Positions 13,113 to 24,570 of a DNA stretch of 64,000 bases are shown piece after piece. Position numbers and translations under genes: made by a program. How positions within the stretch are numbered: the first letter of the stretch is position 1; each line of letters opens with the position of its first letter. The stretch covers positions 1 through 64,000 of the forward strand of contig RCTD01000014.1 of NCBI GenBank assembly GCA_014898415.1, given 5' to 3'. The DNA is from Stromatinia cepivora. Lineage: Eukaryota > Ascomycota > Leotiomycetes > Helotiales > Sclerotiniaceae. The notes beneath the pieces are model-generated. The model was not told the origin of the DNA and did not search any database. It was given only the letters and a program-made list of their open reading frames with translations.

Positions 13113-13805
13113 CATATTCCGACAGATATTTTTAAGTGTTTAAAATAATATTTATTAAAATACAATATGAATCGTATTTATTAAAGTAATATCAAAATAA
13201 TATAACATGACCAATAAAAATCTTTCGTTTAAATTCTACAGAGATATATAGGCCCCTAATGTGTCCTACAATACTTACCCCATCAACCTCCGTAGTATCT
13301 AGTATTATCTAATCTATCCTATTTATCTACCCAAGTACTTCAAAACCCTTGTTCAGACGCGACCTCCAAAAATAAACATCTTCCATTTCCCATTTCCATT
13401 TCCATTTCCTTTCAAACATCATCCCTCCCCCCCTCCGTTCCCTTCTTTATCCTAGTCGATTCATGACAAAAATCTCTATTGATTGTCTTATCTCCTCGTT
13501 TTTACACTTTCAAAAACCTCCAATTTGAAAAAAACCTACTCTATCATAAACGCAAATAATGAGACAATAATTACTCTCATCCCATAAATTCTTTATCTTA
13601 TCGAGAACTTTCGTTCGAGAACATAGCGTAGCGCACAATTAAACGCGACCTGGCGCGCGAGGCTATTTATTTATCATAACCACGTTTTATTTATTCCACA
13701 GTTCATTTTCATTTCACGTTATCAAACGAAACCTTTCGGGAAAGATTGCGCTTCTAATTCTATCGATTCATTCGAATCGCGCCAAACTCTTTCAATAATT
13801 TCATC

Positions 13806-15294
13806 ATGTCTAGAATAAAGATCTCAGAATCTCCTGCCCCTCATTTTGATGAGGATTTGTACGAAGCATCCCCTGGGCCAAATTATCCACGAAGAACTTC
13901 CAACAACAGGGCTTTATCTCCGTCACCAGCGGCTTCCATTTCATCCGATAAAGAGAACCGCCCTTCCAGAAGTGCAATCGATAAAGAAAAAGGTAGAGCT
14001 TTAAGTGTTTTGATGGGTCCTCCAGGGGCTCCATCTTCAGACAGCAAGAGAAAGCGTACTGGAACCACTGGTGAGGGAGACACTTCAATACAGCGCAACC
14101 AGAGAAGACGCACAACAGAAGTGGGTGAAGATGAGGAGGAGGAGGAGGGCCAGGAGTATGATCCAGACCAAAGTGTCGAAGAGAGAAGAAAGCTTCGGCT
14201 CGAGTACAGGGGTCTTACAAGGACTTTGCAAGATAATCGTGCCGAGTATCTCCATGCGAAATCCACGGGTATCAAGGATACATTGCTCAAGGCAAACAAG
14301 CTTTCAGAGAGAGTGAAACAAACCTCGGACGCAACAATTGACTCGCGATTACTTGTTAGTACTGCAGACCTCGCCAAGAAGAAGACACTTCGGATGACAT
14401 CTGGGGACACTGCACAAGGGGTTGATGTCGATGATTTTGTTTCCAAGATTAAGTTATACATGGGAAGAGTTCAACGTTCCGAGGGTCATGCACCGCGAAA
14501 CACCCAACGCAGTCGGCGGATTGGGGCCATAGATGAAGAGGATAGTGACAACGACAATGATGGAGAGATGCTCAATTGGGAACATCTCGGACGCAATGCC
14601 TGTTTGCCGAACAATGCTCGCCCATCGGTGCCAGGTTTTCTTCTCGGTCCTTTATCTTTACAAAAGCGCGCCCGCAGGGCTAATGTCAGAAGAGCTCCAC
14701 TCAGACCAAACAACCTTCAGGAGACACGCCCCGAGCTCTTGAAAGCAGATGATATTGAGAAATCAGAGAATGCTAATCTGACATATCTATGCACAAAAAT
14801 TGAAGACAGATTGAGGGAAGTTCAGCTAAAATCAGCTCGTGCTGCAGAGGAAGAGTTCACAGATGACATGACAGAAGAAGACGGCGTTGCGCTGAGGGAC
14901 AAATATGGTTTATCGGAGACTTGGATGATGGCATATTTTAAATTCGTCATCAATCCGTTTTCGTTCGGCCAGACGATTGAGAACATGTTTTACGTGAGCT
15001 TCCTGGTTCGGGACGGCAAAGTCGAAGTTAAAATAGACTCTGATGGTCTTCCATACATAGGTTTGCTCATCACACCACAGAAGACAGATATTGTGCGCTA
15101 ACTAAAAATCAGGAATCAGGGAGGCAGAAGTTAATGGCAGTTCTTCCCATACAGCCAGACATCAAGCGGTTCTCTCCCTCGATATGCATGACTGGCAAGA
15201 ATTGATCGAGCTCTTTGATATTAAAGAACCCATGATAGGCCACCGAGAAGAAAAAGACAACAGTAATATTGGCGCGAAGGGATGGTATGCTTAG
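13806..15294 (+). CDS. NSE4: Nse4, kleisin subunit of the Smc5/6 complex
   Basis: Exons 13806-15060 and 15113-15294 give a 478-residue protein. Nse4 is the kleisin that bridges the Smc5 and Smc6 heads and binds Nse1/Nse3; the complex acts in DNA repair and rDNA maintenance in the nucleus. The N-terminal third is Ser/Arg/Glu-rich and probably disordered. The N-terminal kleisin block includes SDATIDSRLLVSTADLAKKK. The C-terminal winged-helix part includes TWMMAYFKFVINPFSFGQTI and the DGLPY motif. The frame appears to stop at 15101, but a 52-bp intron (15061-15112, GTTTGC donor, GCTAAC branch point, ATCAG acceptor) restores the conserved tail ARHQAVLSLDMHDWQELIEL with the phase matching exactly. 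The donor is slightly non-standard. The gene lies about 650 bp from the RIPped block. Confidence 0.95.
15061..15112 (+). other. NSE4: Intron restoring the Nse4 C-terminus
   Basis: It is 52 bp with donor GTTTGC, branch point GCTAAC at 15098-15103 and acceptor ATCAG. Splicing joins codon PYI-G to GIREAEV and removes the in-frame stop at 15099-15101. The next possible acceptor (15118-15119) gives the wrong frame. Confidence 0.88.
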
Positions 15295-16322
15295 ATCATC
15301 GATTAGAGCACTTAGATTCGGTGAGTTGGTTGGCGTTTGCTTTTTAATGGGCTCAGTATGGCGCAATTACAAACTTTTCGTACTTGGCTCATGGGAGGAG
15401 TTTACTGGGAACAACCAAAACATGGGGTGGGTGGGAACATGGGAACATGGGTACATGAATGTATGGGCTATCAAGTGGCGTAAAGGTGTCTCCTCATATA
15501 TTGGACCTTTGTACTCTTTCGATAACGTGGAGGGTTGTTGTGTTGTATATAATTGTTAGAAATTGACTGTCATGTCTGAGATAATGTAGCTAAGTGCTAA
15601 AAAATATACCATAAATGTCATGTCGTTCTATGGAGTTCATGTGATGATCTGTGATTGTAAATGTTACATGTATAACTGCAGACATCATAGCGGCCCCTCC
15701 ACTGCTCACTACAGCTCTCGACCACCCTCAACACGCCTGAAAGAGTAGACACTTTAGCTGATCTACTGAAGTGTGGCTATTAGCCGGCGCAGCTAATGAG
15801 GAAAGGGCAGTTGTAGGCCTATATTTAGTATTATGGACCTGTTGGTCTCTTATGGTAATAAAAAAGATGGTTGAAATTGGTATGTATCAATTTTGGAAGT
15901 GGACTTTTGTAGATATGTGTCATCTGCTCAGATTGATTTCATTGTCCATACTTTGTATTTCCGACTGAAACGGAATGTTGACGTGTTCACCTATACAATT
16001 CCAGCCACGCTTTTTGTCTATGTATGTAGACGTGAATGGGTAGTAACGGGAACCGGGAAGGAGATGGGAAGGGATCGAGGACAATTTTGAAGACTTTTGC
16101 ATTATTTTGAACTGCTCTATTCTACTGAGCTAGTGTTATTCATCGTAAGTGTTTAAAATACAGTGGTAAAATGGTATATACATGATATAAGAGGTCGATT
16201 TGTTATGAAACTCGTTCATTTACCTGCCCATTCAATATCATCTTCAACGCTCAAACCAAACACCTCGCTGTGCTGCCAAATCAAAATCTTGACCAAAATC
16301 CTGACCACTTTCCACTCCAATT
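15295..16322. other. Intergenic region between NSE4 and MCP1 (convergent 3' ends)
   Basis: The 1.03-kb interval lies between two genes that converge. It contains only short open frames without family resemblance, several starting from GTG or TTG. I see no RNA gene or repeat. It must hold both 3' UTRs. Confidence 0.6.
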
Positions 16323-17418
16323 TTATGCTAATAATGGGACTTTTTGATAAAGAGCATCATACCCAGAACCAACCCATCCAGTTTCCGCTCCGCCTCGCGC
16401 AACAACGCCTAATCCACCGGCATACCAGATAGCGGCCACGAGACCGACAATACCATTGAGACTCCACCATATCCTTCTTCTTTCCTTCTCGGTACCTCTG
16501 GGTAGTAGGCCTAACCACTTTGCAGCTCCCCAAACCATGTGACTCGCACCAATACCTACTAAAGCTACATACGTCGTCCACGAAATCGCAGGATGTAGGG
16601 CAAAGCCATGGGAAACATATCCTAAACCAACACCAGATGATCCTCCCTCATGTATTAAGGGGATGGCTCGGTTAACAAATATGTGAGAAGCTACAAGGGG
16701 GGTGAGAATATAGCCCGAAATAGAGGTGTATGAGACTGGGGGCCAGAACTTCGGCGAGAAGAAGGAAAGGTATGAAAGAGAACTGGTGGGTTGATACGAG
16801 GAGTAACGTCTTTCAGCAACACGGCGACGGTAGAGGCGTAACGCGATACCGGAAGTTATGTGAGCGGCGAGGGGAAGACCAATGATAAGAGGCTCCAGAG
16901 GGAAAGATTCTACTGTCGGGTTAGTGGGGCAATGTAAGGCGTGGGAGGAAGAGTAATTGAAAGTCTTGTGAGAAAAGTTAAGAGAAGTTAGTAAGTTCGG
17001 GGTACTCACGATAGTATGGGCGAGTGAGTAGTAGATACTTTTCAGAAGCAGGTACAGAACGGGTAATCAAGGGTATCAAAGAGGTATTCGTGATATGCAT
17101 AGCGCTAAAAACCGAGAAAGCATAGGAAGAGTAACGTTGAACACGTGTGACTATATCACATCAGTTTATTGTTTACCGTATACCTATACTTTACCTTTAC
17201 TTTATATAAATTTATGATTGACGGCACTCACGGTAATATACAGCACCATGACCGGAACCACTAAGTCCCAAGGTTGAGGATCTCCCAAACGAGGCATGAG
17301 AAGGTAATTGAGGTAGTTTTTCATCCCAGTCAGGCGTGGAATCTATAGGTGAAGGATCTAATTGTTGAAGATCAACGAAAGTATCGTCCGAAGCGACAGA
17401 ATCTCTTCGTTCATCCAT
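16323..17418 (-). CDS. MCP1: Mcp1-type mitochondrial outer-membrane protein
   Basis: Exons on the minus strand are 17418-17232, 17150-17010 and 16912-16323, giving 305 residues (yeast Mcp1 has 302). Mcp1 is a multi-spanning mitochondrial membrane protein linked in yeast to lipid homeostasis and to Vps13 recruitment. The N-terminal cytosolic tail (MDERRDSVASDDTFVDLQQL) is acidic. It is followed by hydrophobic blocks such as YSSYAFSVFSAMHITNTSLI, PLEPLIIGLPLAAHITSGIA, and ISWTTYVALVGIGASHMVWG. Introns are 81 bp (17151-17231, GTGAGT) and 97 bp (16913-17009, GTGAGT), and both phases close perfectly. The middle exon has no ATG and would be missed by simple scanning. An upstream in-frame ATG at 17451 exists, but MDERRDS fits the family start better. 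Confidence 0.92.
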
Positions 17419-17757
17419 ATTTACAATATATGAGTGAGGCCAAATATTCAAGGATTGAAAGACATGAGAATTATTAAATATAAAATCATGAAAATATGGA
17501 CATGAAGTAATAAAGTCTGAGATGAGATGTCAATGTGAAATGTGTTGAAGATGTATGGATCGGATATATTTAAGTTATTGAGCTTGGGCCACACCTTAAT
17601 TTCTCAAATGATCACGTGTGGCATACGGCACAGAACAATCAGTAAGGTTCACGTAACTGGGTGTTAGGAAGCTACAAAATATATACAACAGCACAACACA
17701 ACACAGCAAAAAACACAAACTTTTTCATTCAACAACAAATTATTGATACTCATTGAA
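17419..17757. promoter_or_regulatory. Divergent intergenic region between MCP1 and the C2H2 gene
   Basis: The 339-bp interval lies between two divergently transcribed genes and presumably carries both promoters. It contains a CACGTG word near 17615 and a run rich in CAACA and ACAC words before 17757. No binding site can be proven from sequence alone. Confidence 0.45.
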
Positions 17758-18384
17758 ATGCCTCCAGTAAATTATTCCACTTGAACTCAATTATCCGAAC
17801 AAAACGCTAATGCAATCAACCTCCCAGCGCGGATTCACAAATCCAGCCCCGAAAACTGAGAGTGCTCGTGAGGCTGTCAAGTCTTTCTATTGTAGGTTCT
17901 CATGCCTCCCCTTTCACAATTGATACATTATCTTACTCGCGCAGGCGAATTATGTAGCAAAGGATATGCTCGAATGAATGAATATGAAGCTCATCTCTCT
18001 TCGTACGACCACTCCCACAAACAACGCCTTAAGGATATGCGACAATTAACACGCGACCCGATGGCCTCTTCCAAAGCTCGAAAAGCAGAAGCTAAAGCAA
18101 ACTCACAATCTGGATTGATATCGATTAAGTTGAGTGGAGAGGCTAATTCGGGTGCTGGAGCTATTGGTGGAGGTTTCAAGAAAGGGGGTTTTAAGAAATC
18201 CGGATTTAAAAGTGCTTTTGCGCCGGTGGATGGGGATGGAGCCGATGCACCTGTAAAACATGAGGTAGAAGAGAAGATCGAATTAGGCAGAAACGTGGGA
18301 GTTCAAGGAGAGGATTTGGAGAGCGATACTGATGACGAACAATACGGGCACGATATGTACGACCCGAGGTGTCCCACGGATTGA
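17758..18384 (+). CDS. Small U1-like C2H2 zinc-finger protein with damaged or re-spliced N-terminus
   Basis: The supported coding frame is exon 17810-17891 joined to 17945-18384 (173 residues). The 53-bp intron (GTAGGT donor, GCAG acceptor) assembles the finger FYCELCSKGYARMNEYEAHL with Cys28, Cys31, His44 and His50 (C-x2-C-x12-H-x5-H), followed by SSYDHSHKQRLKDMRQLTRD. This arrangement is seen in fungal C2H2 proteins related to the GPATCH8/ZNF804 type. The middle is Gly/Lys-rich (GGGFKKGGFKKSGFK) and the tail is acidic. Upstream, ATG at 17758 opens MPPVNYST, then stops at TGA 17782. In the same frame the sequence continues TQLSEQNANAINLPARIHK, and the frame then has to shift by one base near 17842-17850 to reach the finger exon. 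Either exon 1 is mutated and translation starts at ATG 17810, or a 61-bp intron (17767-17827) removes the damage. A role in RNA binding is inference only. Confidence 0.65.
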
Positions 18385-21300
18385 GAAGGGTTGGACGATG
18401 AAGATCCACATTCTAACGGATCTTAAAGCCTCAAAACGAGTATGGATCAAAGTCCTGAAGCCCTGCATAATATGACCGCACAGCTTTGTCTTACATGACC
18501 GCCCCGGTGGACAAGTTGGCGTATACCAGGCAGGCCAAGCAAAGTACCGGCTCTATATATCTCGACGAAAAGAGAAGAAAATCCATGGCCAATGTATAGA
18601 TTCCAAGATTGAGGACTTCTAGAACTGAGGATGTCAGCTGGCCTAAAAACATGATTATTTATTTCATGTTGGCAAGCCCATATCTTGACCCAGCAAGATT
18701 GATATTAAAGCCCCAACGACGGATACCTTCGTTATGGCATAGATGAAGAATGCAACAAAATGCGACAAATACTCGCAGATTTCAGTGAATCACCCCTAGC
18801 CTCTTGGTGGTTTGCATACCTCTTCGAGCGTCATTTCAGACCCTTGAGTCATTCTTGGTGGTTGAATCTATGTCAGCAGTGGCACGATCTATAATGGGTG
18901 GCGTCCCCACTGTGTCATGAATGCTTTTGTTAAGTCTTTAAAAAGCGCGGCTATCGTCTGGAGCATACTAGGTATGTGGGGTGACGTTCTTGGTCGAATT
19001 ATCAGGCCTGATAGAATGCTAGGCCCGGCAAGGACAATATGCGAAGGTACTGGGTCGGTTCTATGGCGAGATTCGAATTCAAAGGATTGAAATAGGAAGA
19101 ATGAATCATGTTGGAACTGAGACTCCATTCTTGGAAGGCGCTAGTACTTCTTTCAGCATTGTATTTGGCATCGAACCCTAAAATCTGGATAAATTTTTTT
19201 CCAAATGAGGCTGTGAAAGTGGTTGTTTATTCGAGCGTATTTGTGACCTCCCGTGATGGTAGTTCTGCACGTTGACAGCAAATCTATTCAGCCATGATGC
19301 ACAAAACATTTCCCGCGATCTTGTGTTTGATGCCTTGATATCGTACAACGTCTTGGTCTGATGGTTATGACCCATGGAGAACATGACTAGAGCCCTAAAA
19401 CATATTTCTCATTCTTCAACTCCAAATTCGTGTTGGTATAAAAAACGACCCGGACCAATTGGTCGAGTTGATACGCATTAGTTGGCAAGTTGTGAACTTT
19501 ACTACCAAATACACTCCCTGCCCGGTTTAAGAATTTATCCCAGAGCAAGAAACTTCAACTGATGTTTGTTTTAGTTGTATCCTATATACCCTGAAATTCA
19601 AGCTTTTGAAAGGCCCAAATGCCATGGAGATTTGTGTGAGATTTCGTGCTTAGAATCACATCTGCAGGAATTGAAATTGTTGCACAAAGTATATAGAAAT
19701 ATTAGGGATTGAGACTAGTTGATTAAAAGACATTAATGAATTCCATCGGACTTTATAGGTTGGAATTGGACTGACTAATGAAAGCCAAAGATATCTACTG
19801 ATAAATACTATAATATCGATGGTGAGATGACAGATCGCTCTTCGAAAAAGCTGCTTGATACAGTGTGGATATATTTTTGATGACTTCAATCAACAAGTGT
19901 ATCTTAATATTTGCAAAGCCTATTACAACCTTAATAATCCAGCAAGAATTGCAGTCCACGAAGATGCCCATGCATCACTTAGAGTGGATGACAAAAGACG
20001 CGATCGCACCATTGTATGACTTTGGTGCCTAGCATTCGCTATCCAATTTCCCCTCGTAGCATTCCTCTTCGTGACATTCAGCAAGGATTGTAGAGGTCGA
20101 CAAATACACTTGGAAATTCGAAGCTCTTCAGTATTTTTCAGCTGTACGCTACATCCCCTTACACTGCAACGTTTAGCCTAATCTCTACACAATCATCGAG
20201 GTGCCAGATTATTGTAGAGGTTGCTTTGGACGTGTGCGGTATTAGGGTAGCCTATCAGTGGTAAGTAAACAAAATCTGGCAATATTTGCGCAGAATTCAG
20301 GTTCTTATCCAATTTCCAATGCGGAGATTGATTTCTGGCTGAGATCTCAGTCAATGCTAGTGTACAATATATGGAACAGTTTTGTGCCAATCCCAGTGGA
20401 TAGATTACCAGGAGCCCCAGGCTGCCCAATAGTCCGAATGAGCAGACTAAAATTAAAACTTCAATGATCGAACAGTTTTGCGTATTTGAGTATAATTCAA
20501 TATTTCAAATGATTTGAATATTCCAATAGATTCATCCAAGAGTTTTTCATTATTGGACTACACTCCGGACTCTTGGATAAGTACCTTAAAGGGGGTGTTG
20601 TTGTCGCAACCGGTGTGTCACTTGCACTCTACAATAAACGGGTTTAGCTTAAAATTGTAAGCTTACCTAAATTAGTCACCGGTATACTTGTGCTGCACAA
20701 GGTAGCATGAAATTTCTGTATGGCAAGCAAAAGAAATACCCTATCGGTGCATTAACTTTGGTACTGGAAGGGTTCTGATTCGATTTACTTCTGATTTAGT
20801 TGTTCTGGAAACAACCATTATGATGAGCCCAATTATTGTACGAATTACCCTGACTTAAGACGCTTCTGGGAATGCCCGGATCTGATTGTAAGTAAGTCAC
20901 TTAACCCTCTCAAGTTCTTCTCTAGTGGTATGGGGGTCTCGGTCGTGTTCGGATTTGTGACAATAGCTTGCATCGCATTACAATGCGGTACTGTCAAGAT
21001 AGTTCTTGACGCGAACAAAAATACGTTTGCGGTCTGCATTCGGGAAGTCGTCTTTTGCCCTGAGTATTATCGTTTCAATATTCAGTGATCAGCAATTTAT
21101 CAGAGGAATATCTGTCCTGATTTCTGGCTATTCGCAATTAAGCAGTAGCCTCTCGATATTTCACTGGCAGGCCGTTGTGAACCTTTCTTGGTTTTCTACT
21201 GTCACACATCTCATCACTGTTAATATTTGCGTAGCTTTTATTCCTGGGGTCTATTGGACAAACATACTCAAAGAGTGCGACACATTTTAATGGAAATTTT

Positions 21301-22863
21301 GATAATGATAGTGATTCTGGAATGAATCCAGATAGGTGTGTTGAATCTTTGTGAAACAAAACTCTTGCCAGTATGGTGTCTCTACCTTCCAAATTTATCA
21401 TGGAAGACCGAACAGGCCAAAATTCAGCATGCTGCCACACATATATAACTTCCCGTGTATTATCGCAATCGCTGCTGCGTTCAATACTTGTGTTTTAATG
21501 CTAGATTCGCATTTGTATCCGCCTCCACAGAGGATAGACAAAAGGCTTGCGGAAAAAACTCTACCGCGAATGCAAAGGTACGAATCAAGATCGACCTCGA
21601 GGAGATACATGCCACTTTACTTTATGTGTCCAATAATGCATTTATGGTTATTTTTTTTCTATGCACTTTCTGTGGTAATGTACAGGTCTGTATCTCTAAA
21701 TTGTGGGAGGCAAGTTGGATCCCAAACAGTCCTTTGATCTAGCTAACAATGATAATGCTAGCTCACATAGATGGTCGCGATCCTAGCTTGAGCTAATATC
21801 CGTATTCTGAAGGCAAATAGTACTATTTACACGGTGGAAGTATGTGGGCTTTCGGGCGAGTAGTTTGCTTTAGACTGCCGCTGCTGCTGCCAATTGTAAG
21901 TTTTATAAGTGAGAATTATCAATTCCTACTCTCACCGTCCGTGCTGCAGGTGATACTTAGCTAGAAATGTACAATAACATGACCCGAGGTAGTGCAGCAA
22001 TCGATGCAAAGTCTCCGTTGGACAGGTCTCTCTTCCCATTGGTGCAGATCAATATGACCACAGTTGGCCAAGAACTTTCTCCGAGAATCTCTCTCACCCC
22101 CTATCGCAAATTCACATTGCCTTTTCCGTTATATCTGCTTGTAACGTTACGACGTACAATTTTGCTTCTGTAGCCCCTCTCGATATAGAGATTCGCTAAC
22201 ATTGGACTGTTGAGCCTGATTTGATCCTCATCTGCATTCAGGTCAATACTTTCAAGCTTTTTCCCTACGTGACGATTGTAATAATGTTGCTATAGAATAC
22301 ATGGGCGCAGGATGGCTGGCAGTGAATTCTTAAATTTTATGGTGGCTGGGTCCCGGTCTCTAATAGTCCAGACTCCAGCCAGACGGTCAAATTTGGTAGT
22401 CTTGCCAAGTCTTCGGACCTTTTTAGTCCTTTGACGACGTCAATGCATTCATTGACACTATGTGTTTTATCACTCACCTGATCTATGTTGCTGTTCGAAT
22501 AGCATCCTACCTATAGGACACATAAGCGGGCTTGAGATTTCAACCATGAAGATGTCATTTACTCAATAAAGTGAAAGTCAGCGCGATACAAAAATCAATT
22601 GCATCATAGTTGCCTGCCAATTGATACTCTTACATTATTACATTACCAGTGCTCAGTATAACACACCTCACTAAAGCTTATTCAAACAAGCATGAGTTTG
22701 ATATGGGTCAATTGCCTTTCTGGAACTTCGACAATTTTCGACACGAAATATATTAGCACTTAACAATATTACAAACCTCACTTCGAGCTAACCTACATTT
22801 GGGAAGCACTCTCTGATTGGCCGCGTGGTAGAAGTGGAAAAGAATCTCGCTTCGTAACGTCCG
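18385..22863. other. 4.5-kb gene-free region of near-normal composition
   Basis: This lies between the zinc-finger gene and the second transposon block. Base composition is close to the genic regions and not RIP-like. All open frames are below about 130 codons, most start at GTG or TTG, and none shows a recognisable domain. No paired repeats of transposon type were found. A small inverted repeat (TCCAAGAGT/ACTCTTGGA) lies at about 20535-20577. It could be decayed genic sequence, a long non-coding transcript region or simply spacer. Confidence 0.55.
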
Positions 22864-22872
22864 GATTAGGAA
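22864..22872. repeat. 9-bp target duplication GATTAGGAA (left copy)
   Basis: It is identical to 36337-36345 at the other end of DNA-transposon copy L. It marks the exact left edge of the 17-kb transposon block. Confidence 0.9.
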
Positions 22873-23367
22873 TAGTCTAGTTTTCACATCGACCTTCTTC
22901 CAGAGTTTTACGCTATTTTTTGATTGGATATTTTAAGCGAACTCTTTTAGAGGATCTAATCGGCCATTTTCTAAATAACACGTATCAGACCCACATGAAA
23001 TTATATTTATATAATAACTTTTTAAAAATTTAATTTATAAAAAATTAAATAAATAATTTGAAATCAACTAATCAAAAAGATTTAGAATTTATTTTTAATT
23101 TATTTTTAATTTATTTTTAACTATTTTTGATATTGAATTATTGATAATATTTATTTTTAATTATAATTTATTATAATTTTTATATTTTACATCTCTCAAT
23201 TTTTATTTAAAATAATTGAAAATTTTATAGAAAATTCTAATAGATTTTAATTACTATATATCTCAGTTTCAATATTATTCGATAAGAAATGAAATAATAT
23301 TTTAATTTTTTGATATTTTATGATAAATTATATAATACACCAAATTTATCCTTTCGGATCTGGATTT

Positions 23368-23646
23368 TGTGACGCACAAGAGCCGTAGTAGAGCTGAATA
23401 AACAAGGTCAATTATGTTTCTTAGAATCTATAATTGAAGAATTATAACTTATAAGAAGCAATTAGATATATATACAAATATTCATTTGTAGACTACAGAA
23501 TTATATATATATATTATTAGGGTTATTATTTATTATATTAAATTTTATAATTTGTAATATATATATATAAATGATCAACTCATAAATTGATATGGAAGAT
23601 AAAGAGTATCATATAATTAGCCTTCTATAATTCACGATTTGTAATA
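23368..23646 (-). repeat. 3' LTR of Gypsy copy B
   Basis: On the plus strand it starts TGTGACGCACAAGAGCCG and ends ATTTGTAATA. It is the reverse complement of the copy A LTR. The polypurine tract lies directly inside it. Confidence 0.92.
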
Positions 23647-24419
23647 TTACCCCCCCCTTCAGAAAAGTTTATCTTTGAGTATTTCATTCTTTTGTTTTAT
23701 TACTATTTCATCAGAAACCAGGTTTTGTGAAAATTTATAAGCTTTAAATCAATTAGATTAATCATTTTGATTGATTTGATTAATTTATTAGAAATTGATC
23801 AAATTGATTAAAATAATTAACCAAATTGATCAAAATAACAAATGAATTGATTAAATCGATTAAATCGTTTATCAATTGATTAAATTAATATTAATTCATA
23901 TTCTCCTTAATTTAGAGAATCTTTGAAAGGAAAAAATTTCAATAGAAAAAGGAAGGAAATTGAATTATAGTATAATAATGATGGATAATTAATATAATCA
24001 ATTTCGAAATCGATCAAATTAATCAATCAAATTGATCAAATCAACCAAATTGAATAAAATCAATAAGAGTAATATTATATTTCGTTTTTATTATATTCAA
24101 GCTTCCTTTTATATGATTTTTGAAATGATTATAGGTATAAGTTTTTTTGAAATATATTGCTTTCGTATTATCTTGGTAATGATAGTTTGTTTATTGTATA
24201 AAACTCAGGCCATATATATATACAATCAAATTCCCTCGAATTTGTATAGGTTTTCGATCCTTTCATAATTATATATATATATACTATTATAAAATCATAA
24301 TATTTAATCTGCTGAATTAAAGAATACTTTTCTTTCCCTTGGTTTTATAAATGAATCATTATCTATATGATTATAATTATCCTTTTCGTTTTTATAGAGC
24401 TTTATTCAATCAATTAATT

Positions 24420-24570
24420 GATTGAAAGAATCAAACAATGTTGAATTAGCTAGATGAAAATCATGTAGGAGATGCGGTGATGTTTTAAAATCGGAAACAG
24501 GATACCAGGTAAAATCGATATCGTTATTAAATTACAAGATTCTGTATAATAGGGTTTTTTGTACTTTCTT
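24420..24570 (-). pseudogene. Chromodomain remnant of Gypsy copy B
   Basis: The minus-strand translation contains WYPVSDFKTSPHLLHDFHLA, better preserved than in copy A. It lies where the chromodomain should be relative to the 3' LTR. Confidence 0.75.

Larger units (their letters stand above)
8594..13150 (-). mobile_element. RIP-degraded Copia retrotransposon, gag/integrase side, plus AT-rich flank
   Basis: This is the continuation of the Copia element interrupted at 1517. On the minus strand, 10659-10892 reads IYFCKYNKKGRNPINNKEN, a decayed CCHC zinc knuckle of a Copia gag. The gag-to-RT distance after removing the Gypsy insert is about 3 kb, as in Copia. The right end is not defined: no LTR pair can be matched because the other end is outside the window, and the AT-rich composition fades near 13.15 kb. 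Region 12.3-12.45 kb is a low-complexity run of AATTGATCAAA-type words, also seen near the 3' ends of the Gypsy copies. Confidence 0.65.

Noticed and set aside
1..13150. AT-rich blocks as mitochondrial DNA insertions or a centromere core
   Set aside because: They contain nuclear LTR retrotransposon domains with target duplications and transition-only differences. RIP explains the composition; centromere identity cannot be judged from sequence alone.
13883..14461. 192-codon minus-strand frame inside NSE4
   Set aside because: It is a shadow of the conserved plus-strand NSE4 coding sequence; the Ser-rich translation is caused by the antisense of Glu/Arg-rich codons.
21138..21737. 100- to 128-codon overlapping frames on both strands at 21.1-21.7 kb
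   Set aside because: Several frames on both strands are open at once and start at non-ATG codons; no splice pattern or domain supports a gene.
23740..24060. GATCAAATTAATC-like runs as a CRISPR-type or satellite array
   Set aside because: The words are irregular in spacing, occur at the same place in both Gypsy copies (also 7.9-8.2 kb) and are simply AT-rich low-complexity sequence near the 3' LTR.
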